Assembly (NCBI GenBank): GCA_017407365.1
Contig: JAFQWR010000197.1
Coordinates: 1-11,196 of the forward strand
Reading direction: 5' to 3'
Source of the DNA: Clostridia bacterium
GTDB taxonomy: Bacteria; Bacillota; Clostridia; Christensenellales; HGM11417
Length of the DNA: 11,196 bases
Below, one piece after another: positions 1-7,615 of this stretch. The translations under genes and the position numbers were made by a program. The notes under the pieces were generated by a model. It searched no databases, was not told where the DNA came from, and saw only the letters and a list, made by a program, of their open reading frames with translations. Each line of letters starts with the position of its first letter. Positions within the stretch are counted from its first letter, which is position 1.

Positions 1-957
1 ATATACGATTGCGGCATCGTCGGCATGGGCGGTGCTTCCTTCCCCACGCACGTGAAGGTCAATCCCCCCAAGGATAAGGTGGTGGATACCCTGCTGATCA
101 ATGCGGCAGAATGCGAGCCCTATATCACCTGTGACGACCGCGTGATGCAGGAATACACCGAGGAGCTTTGCGAGGGTGTAAAATACCTTGCCAAGGCGTT
201 GAACGTGCAAAGCGTTTTCATCGGTGTGGAGGAAAACAAGCCCCTTTCCGTTCAGGCTTTGCAGAAAAACGGCTCGGTAGGGGTAACCGTATTAAAAACG
301 AAATATCCGCAGGGTGCTGAAAAGCAGCTCATTTATGCGGCTACGGGCAGAAGGGTGCCTGCGTGCGGCTTGCCTGCCGATATCGGTGTGGTGGTATGCA
401 ACGTGCAAACTGCCTTTGCGGTATACCGTGCCTGCAAGCTGGGTATTCCCTGCTACGAGCGTGTCATGACCGTTTCGGGCGGTGCAGTAAACAACCCCGG
501 CAACTATTGGGTGCGGACAGGCCTTTCGTACGAGCAGGTGCTGGAAGCCGTTGGCGGCTTAAAAGAGGATGCCGAAATGGTCAAGATGCTCTCCGGCGGT
601 CCGATGATGGGCTTTTCTCAGCACAACTTAAAGCAATGTGTGGGTAAGGCGACCTCGTCGCTGCTGTTTTTAACGGCAGAGGAGGTCAATACCGATCAGG
701 CAAGCGTATGCATCAATTGCGGCAAGTGCGCAAGCGTATGCCCCATGCGCCTGATGCCCATGTACATCGACGGATATGCGCTTGCAAGAGATTTTGAGGG
801 CTCTAAAAAATACGGTGCAATGAATTGCATTGAGTGCGGCAGCTGTGCATACATCTGCCCCGCAAAGCGTCCCTTGGTGCAGAGCATCCGCCTTGCCAAA
901 AAGATTATACGCACGCGTAATATATATGATAGGAGGAAAAGCAATTATGTCGGATAA
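1..957 (+). CDS. rnfC: Electron transport complex subunit RnfC (5' partial)
   Basis: RnfC is the peripheral subunit of the Rnf complex where NAD+ is reduced at the cytoplasmic face. The frame is open from base 1, so the N-terminal part lies outside the window; 318 codons are seen, against roughly 440 from memory of clostridial family members. Numbering from base 1, residues 6-16 carry IVGMGGASFPT, the glycine-rich nucleotide/FMN-binding loop also found in NADH dehydrogenase flavoproteins. A soluble ligand-binding (SLBB-like) region follows. Two ferredoxin-type 4Fe-4S motifs sit at C237/C240/C243/C247 and C276/C279/C282/C286, each CxxCxxCxxxCP. The C-terminus ends about 32 residues after the last cysteine, with no long Ala/Lys-rich tail of the E. 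coli type. The last 11 bases overlap rnfD, and the rnfD ribosome binding site lies inside this gene. The ATG at base 25 is internal and is not the start. Confidence 0.96.
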   Translation: MYDCGIVGMGGASFPTHVKVNPPKDKVVDTLLINAAECEPYITCDDRVMQEYTEELCEGVKYLAKALNVQSVFIGVEENKPLSVQALQKNGSVGVTVLKTKYPQGAEKQLIYAATGRRVPACGLPADIGVVVCNVQTAFAVYRACKLGIPCYERVMTVSGGAVNNPGNYWVRTGLSYEQVLEAVGGLKEDAEMVKMLSGGPMMGFSQHNLKQCVGKATSSLLFLTAEEVNTDQASVCINCGKCASVCPMRLMPMYIDGYALARDFEGSKKYGAMNCIECGSCAYICPAKRPLVQSIRLAKKIIRTRNIYDRRKSNYVG

Positions 958-1930
958 AAAACTGATGATGTCCTCCTCGCCGCATATCACGGCGACGCAC
1001 AGCACAAGAAGCATTATGCGGGATGTGCTGATTGCGCTTGCTCCTGCGCTTGCTGCAGGCATCTACTTCTTCGGGCTTCGCTCGTTGGTGGTTGTATTGC
1101 TTTCGGTGGCAAGCTGTATGCTTTCGGAGCTTCTGTTTACTGCTCTTCGCAAAAAGCCCTGCACGCTGAGTGATTTATCGGCGGCGGTAACGGGTGTGAT
1201 TCTCGGCTTGAATCTTTCGCCCCTCGTTCCCTTCTACGTACCCGTTTTCGGCGGTGTATTTGCAATGCTTATCGTAAAAATGCCCTTTGGCGGTCTCGGT
1301 AAAAACTTTGCAAATCCTGCGGCGGCGGCTCGTGTGTTTTTACTGCTTTCCTTCTCTACCGCAATGGGCAGATTTATGAATCCCGTGGATTGGACGGGTG
1401 CAGGAGCGATTTTTACAGGCATGGGCGGCGCAGATGCGGTAACGGGCGCAACTCCCCTGGTAACGGGTGATGCCTCGTACTTAAATCTCTTTTTGGGCAA
1501 CGTTGGCGGCTGTATCGGCGAAACGAGTGCGCTTGCACTGCTGCTCGGCGGCCTGTATCTGCTCATTCGACGTGTCATTCATTGGCGTGTGCCTGTGCTG
1601 GTTCTGCTTTCGGGTGCGGTGTTCTCTGCGCTGTTTGCATGGGATCTTTCCGCCTCGCTCTATACCGTGCTTTCGGGCGGCTTTATGCTTGGTGCAATCT
1701 TTATGGCAACCGATTACGCTACCTCCCCCAACACCGTGTGGGGCAGTGTAATATATGCGGTGTTCATCGGCTTTGTAGCCGTGCTTCTCCGCAGCTTTAC
1801 CAATATGCCCGAGGGGATTTCCTTTGCAATCCTTCTGGGCAACCTCATCACCCCCCTGTTGGATAAGTATATCTATCCCAGACCCTTTGGCTATCAGAAA
1901 AAGGGAAAGGAGGGCGCTAAAAATGCCTAA
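947..1930 (+). CDS. rnfD: Electron transport complex subunit RnfD
   Basis: RnfD is an integral membrane flavoprotein of the Rnf complex, homologous to NqrB, and part of the electron and ion path through the membrane. The 327-residue product begins MSDKKLMMSSSPH, the usual N-terminus. About nine or ten hydrophobic segments run from residue 25 to the end. The motif DAVTGATPL is present; Thr169 is the expected site of covalent FMN attachment (the S/TGAT motif of the family). The ATG at 947 was chosen because AGGAGG lies at 931-936, ten bases upstream. A longer in-frame start at 830 would add residues encoded within rnfC and lacks this support. The gene overlaps rnfC by 11 bases and rnfG by 8, which suggests translational coupling. 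Confidence 0.96.
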   Translation: MSDKKLMMSSSPHITATHSTRSIMRDVLIALAPALAAGIYFFGLRSLVVVLLSVASCMLSELLFTALRKKPCTLSDLSAAVTGVILGLNLSPLVPFYVPVFGGVFAMLIVKMPFGGLGKNFANPAAAARVFLLLSFSTAMGRFMNPVDWTGAGAIFTGMGGADAVTGATPLVTGDASYLNLFLGNVGGCIGETSALALLLGGLYLLIRRVIHWRVPVLVLLSGAVFSALFAWDLSASLYTVLSGGFMLGAIFMATDYATSPNTVWGSVIYAVFIGFVAVLLRSFTNMPEGISFAILLGNLITPLLDKYIYPRPFGYQKKGKEGAKNA

Positions 1931-2471
1931 GGTAAAAAACGAAATGGTGCGTTGCGTGGTTGTACTCAGCGCAATTGCATTGATTGCAGGCGTTCTGCTT
2001 GGTTTTTTCAGTCAGCTCACTGCTCTTACCGAGGAGGATATCCGCCTGCGCACAGAAAAGAAAATTGCCGCCATTTATTCGCTCAGCAATCTCACGGAGC
2101 TGGAGGGTGCAGAGGATGATAACATCGGCGGCTTCTATAAGGGCAGCAACGAAAGCGGTGACGTATACGTTGTGATTGCCACGGGTGCGGGCGGCTTTGG
2201 CGGCAAGGTACAGATGTACGTGTTTATTCAGAACGATCAGATTGTCCGCCTTGGCGCAGGCTCTCACGGTGAAACCCCGGGCACGAGCGATAAAGCCTTT
2301 TCGGGCACGCACTATCAGAAGTATTACGGTGTGAATATCCTGGAAAACAGCTTCGCTCTTGGCGGAGAGGGAGAAAACGGCGTGGATGCCATGACGGGAG
2401 CAACCTACACCTCAACTGCGGTGAACAACGCAGTAAACAACGCAATTGCGTATTACAGAGCAAATCGGTAA
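1923..2471 (+). CDS. rnfG: Electron transport complex subunit RnfG (FMN-binding)
   Basis: RnfG carries a covalently bound FMN on the outer side of the membrane and passes electrons within the Rnf complex; it is homologous to NqrC. The product has 182 residues. One N-terminal membrane anchor spans about residues 10-30, followed by a soluble FMN-binding domain. The attachment motif MTGATYTS is near the C-terminus with Thr161 as the expected flavin-linked residue. The motif GSHGETPGTSD, typical of the domain, is also present. The start at 1923 follows AAGGAGG at 1907-1913, nine bases away, inside the end of rnfD. Attaching the FMN needs an ApbE-type flavin transferase, and none is encoded in this window. 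Confidence 0.95.
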   Translation: MPKVKNEMVRCVVVLSAIALIAGVLLGFFSQLTALTEEDIRLRTEKKIAAIYSLSNLTELEGAEDDNIGGFYKGSNESGDVYVVIATGAGGFGGKVQMYVFIQNDQIVRLGAGSHGETPGTSDKAFSGTHYQKYYGVNILENSFALGGEGENGVDAMTGATYTSTAVNNAVNNAIAYYRANR

Positions 2472-2483
2472 GGGAGGGAGTCA

Positions 2484-3134
2484 ATGCAACATAAAAAACT
2501 ATCGCAGATTGCCGTAAACGGCTTGTTGAACGAAAATCCCACCTTCCGTCTGGTGCTGGGTATGTGTCCCACCCTTGCGGTTACCACCTCGCTCATCAAC
2601 GGCGTGGGTATGGGGCTTGCAACCACCTTCGTGCTGTTTTGCTCCAATCTTCTGATTTCACTTCTGAAAAACATCATCCCCGACAAGGTGCGTATCCCTG
2701 CCTTTATTCTGGTTATTGCAACCTTCGTTACCATCGTAGAGATGGTGATGAACAAGTATATGGAGGGCTTATATCAGGCACTCGGGCTGTACATTCCGTT
2801 GATTGTTGTAAACTGTATCATTTTTGCCCGTGCAGAATCGTTTGCTTCCGTTAATCCCGTGCTACCCTCTATGGTAGACGGCCTTTCCATGGGGCTTGGC
2901 TTCACCGCGGCGCTTGCGGTGCTTGGCTCTATCCGTGAGCTTCTCGCATATGGCAAGCTGGGCGGCATTGTATTGTTGGGTGAATGGTTCCCCGGTATCG
3001 CTATGCTCGGCACGGCGCCCGGTGGCTTTCTGACGCTTGGCCTTTGCATGGCTCTGTTCAATTACGTATACGGCAGAGTGACAGAGGCAAGGGCGCATAA
3101 GAAGCAGGCAAAGGCAAAGGAGGAAAACGTATGA
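2484..3134 (+). CDS. rnfE: Electron transport complex subunit RnfE
   Basis: RnfE is a six-helix membrane subunit homologous to NqrD. With RnfA it forms an inverted pair that holds a [2Fe-2S] cluster within the membrane, by analogy with NqrD/NqrE. The 216-residue product has the two expected cysteines: C28 in LVLGMCPTLAVT and C111 in IVVNCIIFARAES. The hydrophobic segments are evenly spaced and the C-terminal tail is basic (ARAHKKQAKAKEE). The start follows a GGGAGGG ribosome binding site at 2472-2478 and lies 12 bases after the rnfG stop. The stop overlaps the rnfA start as ATGA. It is clearly paralogous to rnfA downstream, including a 21-base identical stretch. Confidence 0.95.
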   Translation: MQHKKLSQIAVNGLLNENPTFRLVLGMCPTLAVTTSLINGVGMGLATTFVLFCSNLLISLLKNIIPDKVRIPAFILVIATFVTIVEMVMNKYMEGLYQALGLYIPLIVVNCIIFARAESFASVNPVLPSMVDGLSMGLGFTAALAVLGSIRELLAYGKLGGIVLLGEWFPGIAMLGTAPGGFLTLGLCMALFNYVYGRVTEARAHKKQAKAKEENV

Positions 3135-3733
3135 AAGAGTATTTCCTCATCATTTTAGGCGGCTTGCTGATCAACAACTTTGTATTGGTGAAATTTTACG
3201 GCATCTGTCCCTTTTTGGGCGTTTCCAAAAAGACGGACACCGCACTTGGCATGGGCATGGCGGTTACCTTCGTTATGGCGCTTGCCTCGGTGTTTGCCTA
3301 TGTGATTTACGAATATCTGCTCGTTCCGTTTGAGCTGACTTACCTCAAAACGATTGCCTTTATTCTGGTTATTGCATCTCTTGTACAGATCGTAGAAATG
3401 GTAATCAAACGCTTCAGCCCCACGCTGTATCAGGCGCTCGGTGTGTATCTTCCCTTAATTACCACCAACTGTGCCGTTCTCGGTGTGGCTATGCTCAATA
3501 CCGAGGCGATTAAAATCGGTGCGGCAGAGGTAACGGTCAATCTGTTCGGCGCATTCTTGAACGGTGCATTCTCGGGGCTTGGCTTTACGCTTGCCATCGT
3601 GCTTCTTGCGGGTGTGCGCGAAAAGCTTGCCCGTGCAGATGTTCCCAAGGCATTTCAGGGCTTTCCCATCACGTTGATGGCCGCGGCTATCATGGCAATG
3701 GCGTTTTCGGCGTTCTCGTCGCTTGCGTTTTAA
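3131..3733 (+). CDS. rnfA: Electron transport complex subunit RnfA
   Basis: RnfA is the second member of the inverted membrane pair (homologous to NqrE) that binds the shared intramembrane [2Fe-2S] cluster and takes part in ion transport. The product has 200 residues and six predicted helices. C26 in FYGICPFLGVSKK and C114 in LITTNCAVLGVAM are the expected cluster ligands. The ATG overlaps the rnfE stop (ATGA at 3131-3134), and AAAGGAGG at 3116-3123 lies seven bases upstream, so its translation is probably coupled to rnfE. The length and motifs are normal, with nothing missing. The rnfB ribosome binding site overlaps its stop codon. Confidence 0.96.
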   Translation: MKEYFLIILGGLLINNFVLVKFYGICPFLGVSKKTDTALGMGMAVTFVMALASVFAYVIYEYLLVPFELTYLKTIAFILVIASLVQIVEMVIKRFSPTLYQALGVYLPLITTNCAVLGVAMLNTEAIKIGAAEVTVNLFGAFLNGAFSGLGFTLAIVLLAGVREKLARADVPKAFQGFPITLMAAAIMAMAFSAFSSLAF

Positions 3734-3739
3734 GGAGGG
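3732..3739 (+). promoter_or_regulatory. Ribosome binding site deciding the GTG start of rnfB
   Basis: AAGGAGGG overlaps the rnfA stop codon and ends six bases before GTG at 3746. No ATG is available nearby in this frame, so the GTG is the likely start. Confidence 0.8.
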
Positions 3740-3745
3740 ATAAGG

Positions 3746-4552
3746 GTGTTAGCAATTCAGATTTCGGGCATACTGATTCCCGCGGCAATTCTGCTTGCCG
3801 TAGCGGCTCTGTTTGCCTTGGTTATTGTCGTTTTAAGCCGAAAGCTTTCGGTAGAGGAAAACGAAAGAGAAAAGGAAGTTTTAAGTCATCTGGCAGGAGC
3901 CAACTGCGGTGCCTGCGGATATCCCGGCTGCTCGGGCTTTGCAAAGGCTCTGTGCGAGGGTAAGGCCCAGCTCAGCGATTGCTCTGCTACCCCCAAGGAG
4001 GGCAAGCAGGAGATCGGAAAAATTTTAGGCGTAGCGGCAGACGGAGAGGATACCGTTGCTGTTGTGCGCTGTAACGGTGGCAGCCATTGCCAGAGCAAGT
4101 ACGAATATCAGGGCTATGGCGATTGCCGTACAGCAGAGCTTCTGGCAGGCGGAAGAAAGGCCTGCCCTGTGGGCTGCATCGGTCTTGGTACCTGTACGGA
4201 CGTGTGCCCCAACTACGCCATTGACGTAGGAGAAGAGGGCTTTGCGGTAGTAGACCGTGAAAAATGCACCTCGTGTGGGCTTTGTATCCGCAACTGTCCC
4301 AAAAAGCTGATCGATCGCATTCCCCGCTCTGCAAGGGTGTATATCGCTTGCTCCAACGATTGCCGCGGTAAGGATGTCAAGGAGCTTTGCTCTAGCGGCT
4401 GTCTTGGCTGTACGTTGTGCAGTAAGGTGTGCGAATCGGGTGCAATCACCATGAAAAACAATCTTCCCGTGTTTGATTACAGCAAATGTACGGGATGTCT
4501 GAAGTGTGTGGAAAAATGCCCCGTGCATTGTATCAAAGAGGTAAAGGAATAA
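3746..4552 (+). CDS. rnfB: Electron transport complex subunit RnfB (ferredoxin-type)
   Basis: RnfB is the likely entry point for electrons from reduced ferredoxin. It is anchored in the membrane and carries several Fe-S clusters. The 268-residue product starts at GTG. Residues about 5-30 form one membrane helix. Next comes the Fe-S domain with C54/C57/C62/C79 (CGACGYPGC), then a cysteine-rich linker including CPVGCIGLGTCTDVCP (C140, C144, C150, C154). Three CxxCxxCxxxC motifs follow: C174-C184, C219-C229 and C248-C258. The motif at C219 lacks proline after its last cysteine (CES). This many cysteine groups fits clostridial RnfB proteins, which hold more clusters than the E. coli form. It is the last gene of the operon, 12 bases after rnfA. 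Confidence 0.95.
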   Translation: MLAIQISGILIPAAILLAVAALFALVIVVLSRKLSVEENEREKEVLSHLAGANCGACGYPGCSGFAKALCEGKAQLSDCSATPKEGKQEIGKILGVAADGEDTVAVVRCNGGSHCQSKYEYQGYGDCRTAELLAGGRKACPVGCIGLGTCTDVCPNYAIDVGEEGFAVVDREKCTSCGLCIRNCPKKLIDRIPRSARVYIACSNDCRGKDVKELCSSGCLGCTLCSKVCESGAITMKNNLPVFDYSKCTGCLKCVEKCPVHCIKEVKE

Positions 4553-4624
4553 AGGCAGAGCAAGGCTTCTGCTTCTTGTGCGGTTGATTGCACGGTATTT
4601 CGTCAGTCAACGCATTTATCAGGT

Positions 4625-4668
4625 AAAAAAGGGCAGACACACAGGAAAAGCTTCTTCCGTGTGTTTGC
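4625..4668 (-). terminator. Intrinsic terminator of the minus-strand membrane gene, possibly bidirectional
   Basis: Bases 4633-4642 pair with 4659-4668 (one G-U), and after a single bulged A at 4643, bases 4644-4647 pair with 4655-4658. The loop is seven bases. On the minus strand the stem is followed by CC and then six T's (A-run 4625-4630), the standard layout for termination of the gene at 4739-5173. On the plus strand the bases after the stem are only moderately T-rich, so it may also stop rnf transcripts, less efficiently. No better plus-strand terminator is visible in 4553-4738. Confidence 0.8.
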
Positions 4669-4738
4669 TCTTCTGTTCGTTTAAGGGTGTTTTGTCCCTT
4701 TGTAAGGCAAGGCGCAATTCTGTATAAAAGCGGCTTTT

Positions 4739-5173
4739 TCAACGCCAGACGGGCAGGCTTATGTTCCAGAGCAGAAGCACTGCGGCAACGTGCAGACCCA
4801 AAAGCGTGGGAAGAATAATCATAAAGGGCGCGTTTTTCAGCTTGTATTTCATAAGCAGCATGCTGATATATATGCCGAGCGCACCGCCAAGAGCGGCAAC
4901 CGTTAATATGATGACGTCCTTTACGGGACGTACGGAATGATCCTTCATCATTTCCTTTTTCAGGGTGTCTGCTTCGGCTTGCACAGGGCTGTCTTTTGAC
5001 TCGTCCTCCTCGCTTGGTGCCGCATCCGCTTTCTCTTCGATGCCGTTGTTGGCAGATGCCTGCTCCCTGTGCTGTGCCTGTAACAGGAGATCTCTTTTTT
5101 GCGTAAAAAGCAAAATAATGCCAAAGATATTGACGCCCAAAAGATAAAATATCAACACGATTCTGATTGCCAT
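4739..5173 (-). CDS. Small membrane protein, DUF1294-like with acidic insert
   Basis: The function is unknown. The 144-residue product has a membrane helix at about residues 4-24, a charged hydrophilic stretch at about 28-80 that is rich in Glu, Asp, Ala and Gln, a helix at about 86-108 containing ALGGALG, and a last helix at about 117-136. The order of TM1 with a following Q-K-R, then LGGALGIYISMLLMKYKLKNA and a final helix, resembles DUF1294 proteins, whose usual core is about 80-90 residues with GGxxGxxxGM and an HKT motif. Here the His is replaced by Tyr110, and the 50-residue acidic insert is unusual. The start is supported by GAGGTGG at 5177-5183. The gene is convergent with rnfB and divergent from ygiQ, and ends in a strong terminator. 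The family call is from memory of the pattern. Confidence 0.7.
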   Translation of the reverse strand: MAIRIVLIFYLLGVNIFGIILLFTQKRDLLLQAQHREQASANNGIEEKADAAPSEEDESKDSPVQAEADTLKKEMMKDHSVRPVKDVIILTVAALGGALGIYISMLLMKYKLKNAPFMIILPTLLGLHVAAVLLLWNISLPVWR

Positions 5174-5263
5174 AAGCCACCTCGTTGCGGTTGGTTTTTG
5201 CGCTATTATTAACAGTCCGCTTCCGTTTTATACGCCAAGGCATACGGATAGCGGCTTGTATTT

Positions 5264-5270
5264 GAGGAAG
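5264..5270 (+). promoter_or_regulatory. Ribosome binding site deciding the ygiQ start
   Basis: GAGGAAG lies three to nine bases before ATG 5274 and would fall inside the coding sequence if the upstream in-frame TTG at 5256 were used. The family N-terminus MFLPxT begins at this ATG. Confidence 0.75.
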
Positions 5271-5273
5271 ATT

Positions 5274-7145
5274 ATGTTTTTACCCGTAACAGCGGAGGAA
5301 TTGAACGGCATTCAGCCGGATTTTGTGTACGTGATAGGGGATGCCTATGTGGATCATCCCTCGTTCGGTCACGCCATTATCAGCAGACTGATTGAGTCGC
5401 GTGGGTATACGGTTGCCATGCTTCCCCAGCCGCAGAGCGATAAGGATTATCTGCGCTTCGGTGCGCCAAAGCATGGCTTTTTAATCAGCTCAGGCGTAGT
5501 GGATTCCATGGTCAACAACTATTCGGTTGCAAAAAAACGCCGCAAGGAGGACCTTTACAGCGAGGGCGGCAAAACGGGTATGAGGCCCGACCGTGCCCTT
5601 ACCGTATACGGAAGAACGCTGAAAAGGCTGTTTCCGGGCGTGCCCATTGTGGCAGGCGGTATCGAGGCAAGCCTGAGAAGGTTTGCGCACTACGACTATT
5701 GGAACAATTCCGTTATGCCCTCCGTAATGCAGGATGCCTGTCTGGATCTTCTCATTTACGGCATGGGCGAAAAGCCCTTTTTTGACATTCTGGATATGCT
5801 GGATAAGGGAATTCCCCTTGCAAAAATTCGCTCGGTGCGAGGAACTGCCTATCTTTCTACGAAGGAGGAGCTTCCGCAGAAGCTGCAAAAGGCAATAAAA
5901 GAGGGGGAAAAGGGTGTGACCGTAATTCCCTCCTTGAGGGAGGTTACGGCAAGCAAGGAGCAATACGCCGATGCCTTCTATCTGCAAATGCAGAATACCG
6001 ATCCCTTCAATGCGGAGGTTCTTGTGCAACAGCAGGAGGGCGGCTTGCTTCTGGTGCAGAATCTGCCGCAATACCCTCTTTCGGTAGAGGAAATGGATGC
6101 GGTATATGCACTCCCCTACGAGCGCCTTCCTCATCCTATGTATAAAGAGGGTGTGCCCGCCATTGAGGAGGTGCGCTTTTCGCTGACAGCGCAAAGAGGA
6201 TGCTTTGGCAGCTGTTCCTTCTGTGCGCTTACCTATCATCAGGGCAGACACATTCAGAAGCGCTCAGAGCAATCCATCGTGCAGGAGGCAAGGCTTTTGA
6301 CTACCCTGCCCGATTTCAAGGGATACATTCACGATGTGGGCGGCCCTACGGCAAATTTCCGCAACCCTGCGTGCGATAAGCAAAAAACACACGGTGCGTG
6401 CAAGGATAAATTCTGTATCGGCAATAAGCCGTGCAAAAATCTGAAGGTAGACCACAGGGAATATGCCGCACTTCTGCGTGCGGTAGCAGAGGTAAAGGGC
6501 GTAAAAAAGGTATTTGTACGAAGCGGTATCCGCTACGACTACCTGATGTACGATCCTGACGATTCCTTTTTCCGTCAGCTGGTAACCCATCACGTCAGCG
6601 GTCAGCTGAAGGTAGCCCCCGAGCACTGTGCGGAGGGTGTGCTTGCTGTGATGAATAAGCCCAATTTTGAGCTGTACCGCAGGTTTACCGAAAAATACCG
6701 TGTTCTTACCCGTCAGGCAGGTAAAGAGCAATACGTTGTGCCCTATTTTATCAGCTCGCACCCGGGATGCACCGTCAGGGATGCGGTAAAGCTCACCGAA
6801 TACTTAAAGAGCATACGGTATATGCCGCTTCAGGTGCAGGATTTTTATCCCACGCCCTCTACGCGCTCTACCTGTATCTTCTACACGGGCATCGATCCCG
6901 TAACCAAAAAGAAGCTGTTTGTGCCGCGTTCTCTTGAGGAAAAGTCGATGCAGCGTGCGCTTCTGCAATACCGCAAGCCCGAAAACCGGGCCATTATAGA
7001 GCGTGCGTTGATTGCGGCAGGCAGAACGGATCTGATCGGCGGCGGTGAAAAATGTATCATCACGGGATGTAAGCCCGCCAATCTGAAAAACAGCAAGCGC
7101 CCTATCAATAAGAGTAAATACGGCAAAGGAGGCAAAAAAGGATGA
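5274..7145 (+). CDS. ygiQ: YgiQ family radical SAM protein (UPF0313)
   Basis: This is a radical S-adenosylmethionine enzyme of the YgiQ family, whose substrate is not established. The 623-residue product begins MFLPVT and continues with VIGDAYVDHPSFG, the family's hallmark N-terminus, which resembles a cobalamin-binding-like fold. GGIEASLRRFAHYDYW is at about residues 127-142. The radical SAM motif CxxxCxxC is at C310/C314/C317 (RGCFGSCSFCAL), followed by a cysteine-rich insert (CDKQKTHGACKDKFC...C) and VAPEH. The C-terminal part matches the family's extra domain and ends in a Lys/Gly-rich tail. The length is close to clostridial members and shorter than the E. coli protein. An in-frame TTG at 5256 is possible but less likely. 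The stop overlaps the nrdR start by four bases (ATGA), so the two are probably co-translated. Confidence 0.94.
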   Translation: MFLPVTAEELNGIQPDFVYVIGDAYVDHPSFGHAIISRLIESRGYTVAMLPQPQSDKDYLRFGAPKHGFLISSGVVDSMVNNYSVAKKRRKEDLYSEGGKTGMRPDRALTVYGRTLKRLFPGVPIVAGGIEASLRRFAHYDYWNNSVMPSVMQDACLDLLIYGMGEKPFFDILDMLDKGIPLAKIRSVRGTAYLSTKEELPQKLQKAIKEGEKGVTVIPSLREVTASKEQYADAFYLQMQNTDPFNAEVLVQQQEGGLLLVQNLPQYPLSVEEMDAVYALPYERLPHPMYKEGVPAIEEVRFSLTAQRGCFGSCSFCALTYHQGRHIQKRSEQSIVQEARLLTTLPDFKGYIHDVGGPTANFRNPACDKQKTHGACKDKFCIGNKPCKNLKVDHREYAALLRAVAEVKGVKKVFVRSGIRYDYLMYDPDDSFFRQLVTHHVSGQLKVAPEHCAEGVLAVMNKPNFELYRRFTEKYRVLTRQAGKEQYVVPYFISSHPGCTVRDAVKLTEYLKSIRYMPLQVQDFYPTPSTRSTCIFYTGIDPVTKKKLFVPRSLEEKSMQRALLQYRKPENRAIIERALIAAGRTDLIGGGEKCIITGCKPANLKNSKRPINKSKYGKGGKKG

Positions 7146-7615
7146 AATGTATGTTTTGCGGAGGAACCGAAAGCAAGGTGCTGGATTCCCGCCCTACCGA
7201 TGACGGAATGGGTATCAGAAGAAGAAGAGAATGCGCGTCCTGCGGAAACCGCTTCACAACCTACGAAACGGTGGTTTTTACCCCCGTGCTTGTAATCAAA
7301 AGCAGCGGTAAAAGGCAGGCGTTTGACGAAAATAAAATCAAAAACGGCATCATCAAGTCTTGCGAAAAGCGCCCTGTTGCCATGCAGGAGATTGACGATA
7401 TGGTAGATCGCATCAAAAAGAAGATCACCAATTCCCTCGTGCAGGAAATCACCAGCAAGCAAATCGGAGAGATGGTTATGGAGGAGCTGAAAACGGTGGA
7501 CGAGGTCGCCTATATCCGTTTTGCCGCCGTATACCGTCAGTTTAAGGATACCGAAAGCTTTTTGAAGGAAATCGAGGCGTTGATGCGCGGTAAGCCCGAT
7601 AGCGAGGAGACCTGA
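7142..7615 (+). CDS. nrdR: Transcriptional repressor NrdR
   Basis: NrdR represses ribonucleotide reductase genes in response to ATP/dATP levels. The 157-residue product has an N-terminal zinc ribbon with C3, C6, C31 and C34 (MKCMFCGG ... CASCGNRF) and an arginine-rich stretch RRRRE at 26-30 used in DNA binding. An ATP-cone domain spans about residues 49-139 (KRQAFDENKIKNGI ... VAYIRFAAVYRQF). Length and motifs are normal. The start overlaps the ygiQ stop as ATGA. The ribosome binding region is AAAGGAGG at 7127-7134 inside the end of ygiQ. No NrdR-box pair or reductase gene is seen in the window, so its targets must be elsewhere. Confidence 0.97.
   Translation: MKCMFCGGTESKVLDSRPTDDGMGIRRRRECASCGNRFTTYETVVFTPVLVIKSSGKRQAFDENKIKNGIIKSCEKRPVAMQEIDDMVDRIKKKITNSLVQEITSKQIGEMVMEELKTVDEVAYIRFAAVYRQFKDTESFLKEIEALMRGKPDSEET

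Noticed and set aside
830..946. Upstream extension of RnfD from 830
   Set aside because: It would read 39 extra codons inside rnfC, including the rnfC cluster-binding region. The standard RnfD N-terminus and a good ribosome binding site are at 947.
4553..4620. Short hairpins such as GCAGA/TCTGC and GTGC/GCAC after rnfB
   Set aside because: The stems are only four or five pairs and lack a T-run, so they do not qualify as terminators.
4533..5243. Longer minus-strand open frame of about 236 codons overlapping the DUF1294-like gene
   Set aside because: It is in a different frame from the membrane protein, runs through the terminator hairpin into the end of rnfB, and is unusually basic with no membrane pattern or ribosome binding site.
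5174..5273. Promoters in the divergent gap between the membrane gene and ygiQ
   Set aside because: Promoters are expected here, but no -35/-10 pair with 16-18 base spacing and good matches was found on either strand.
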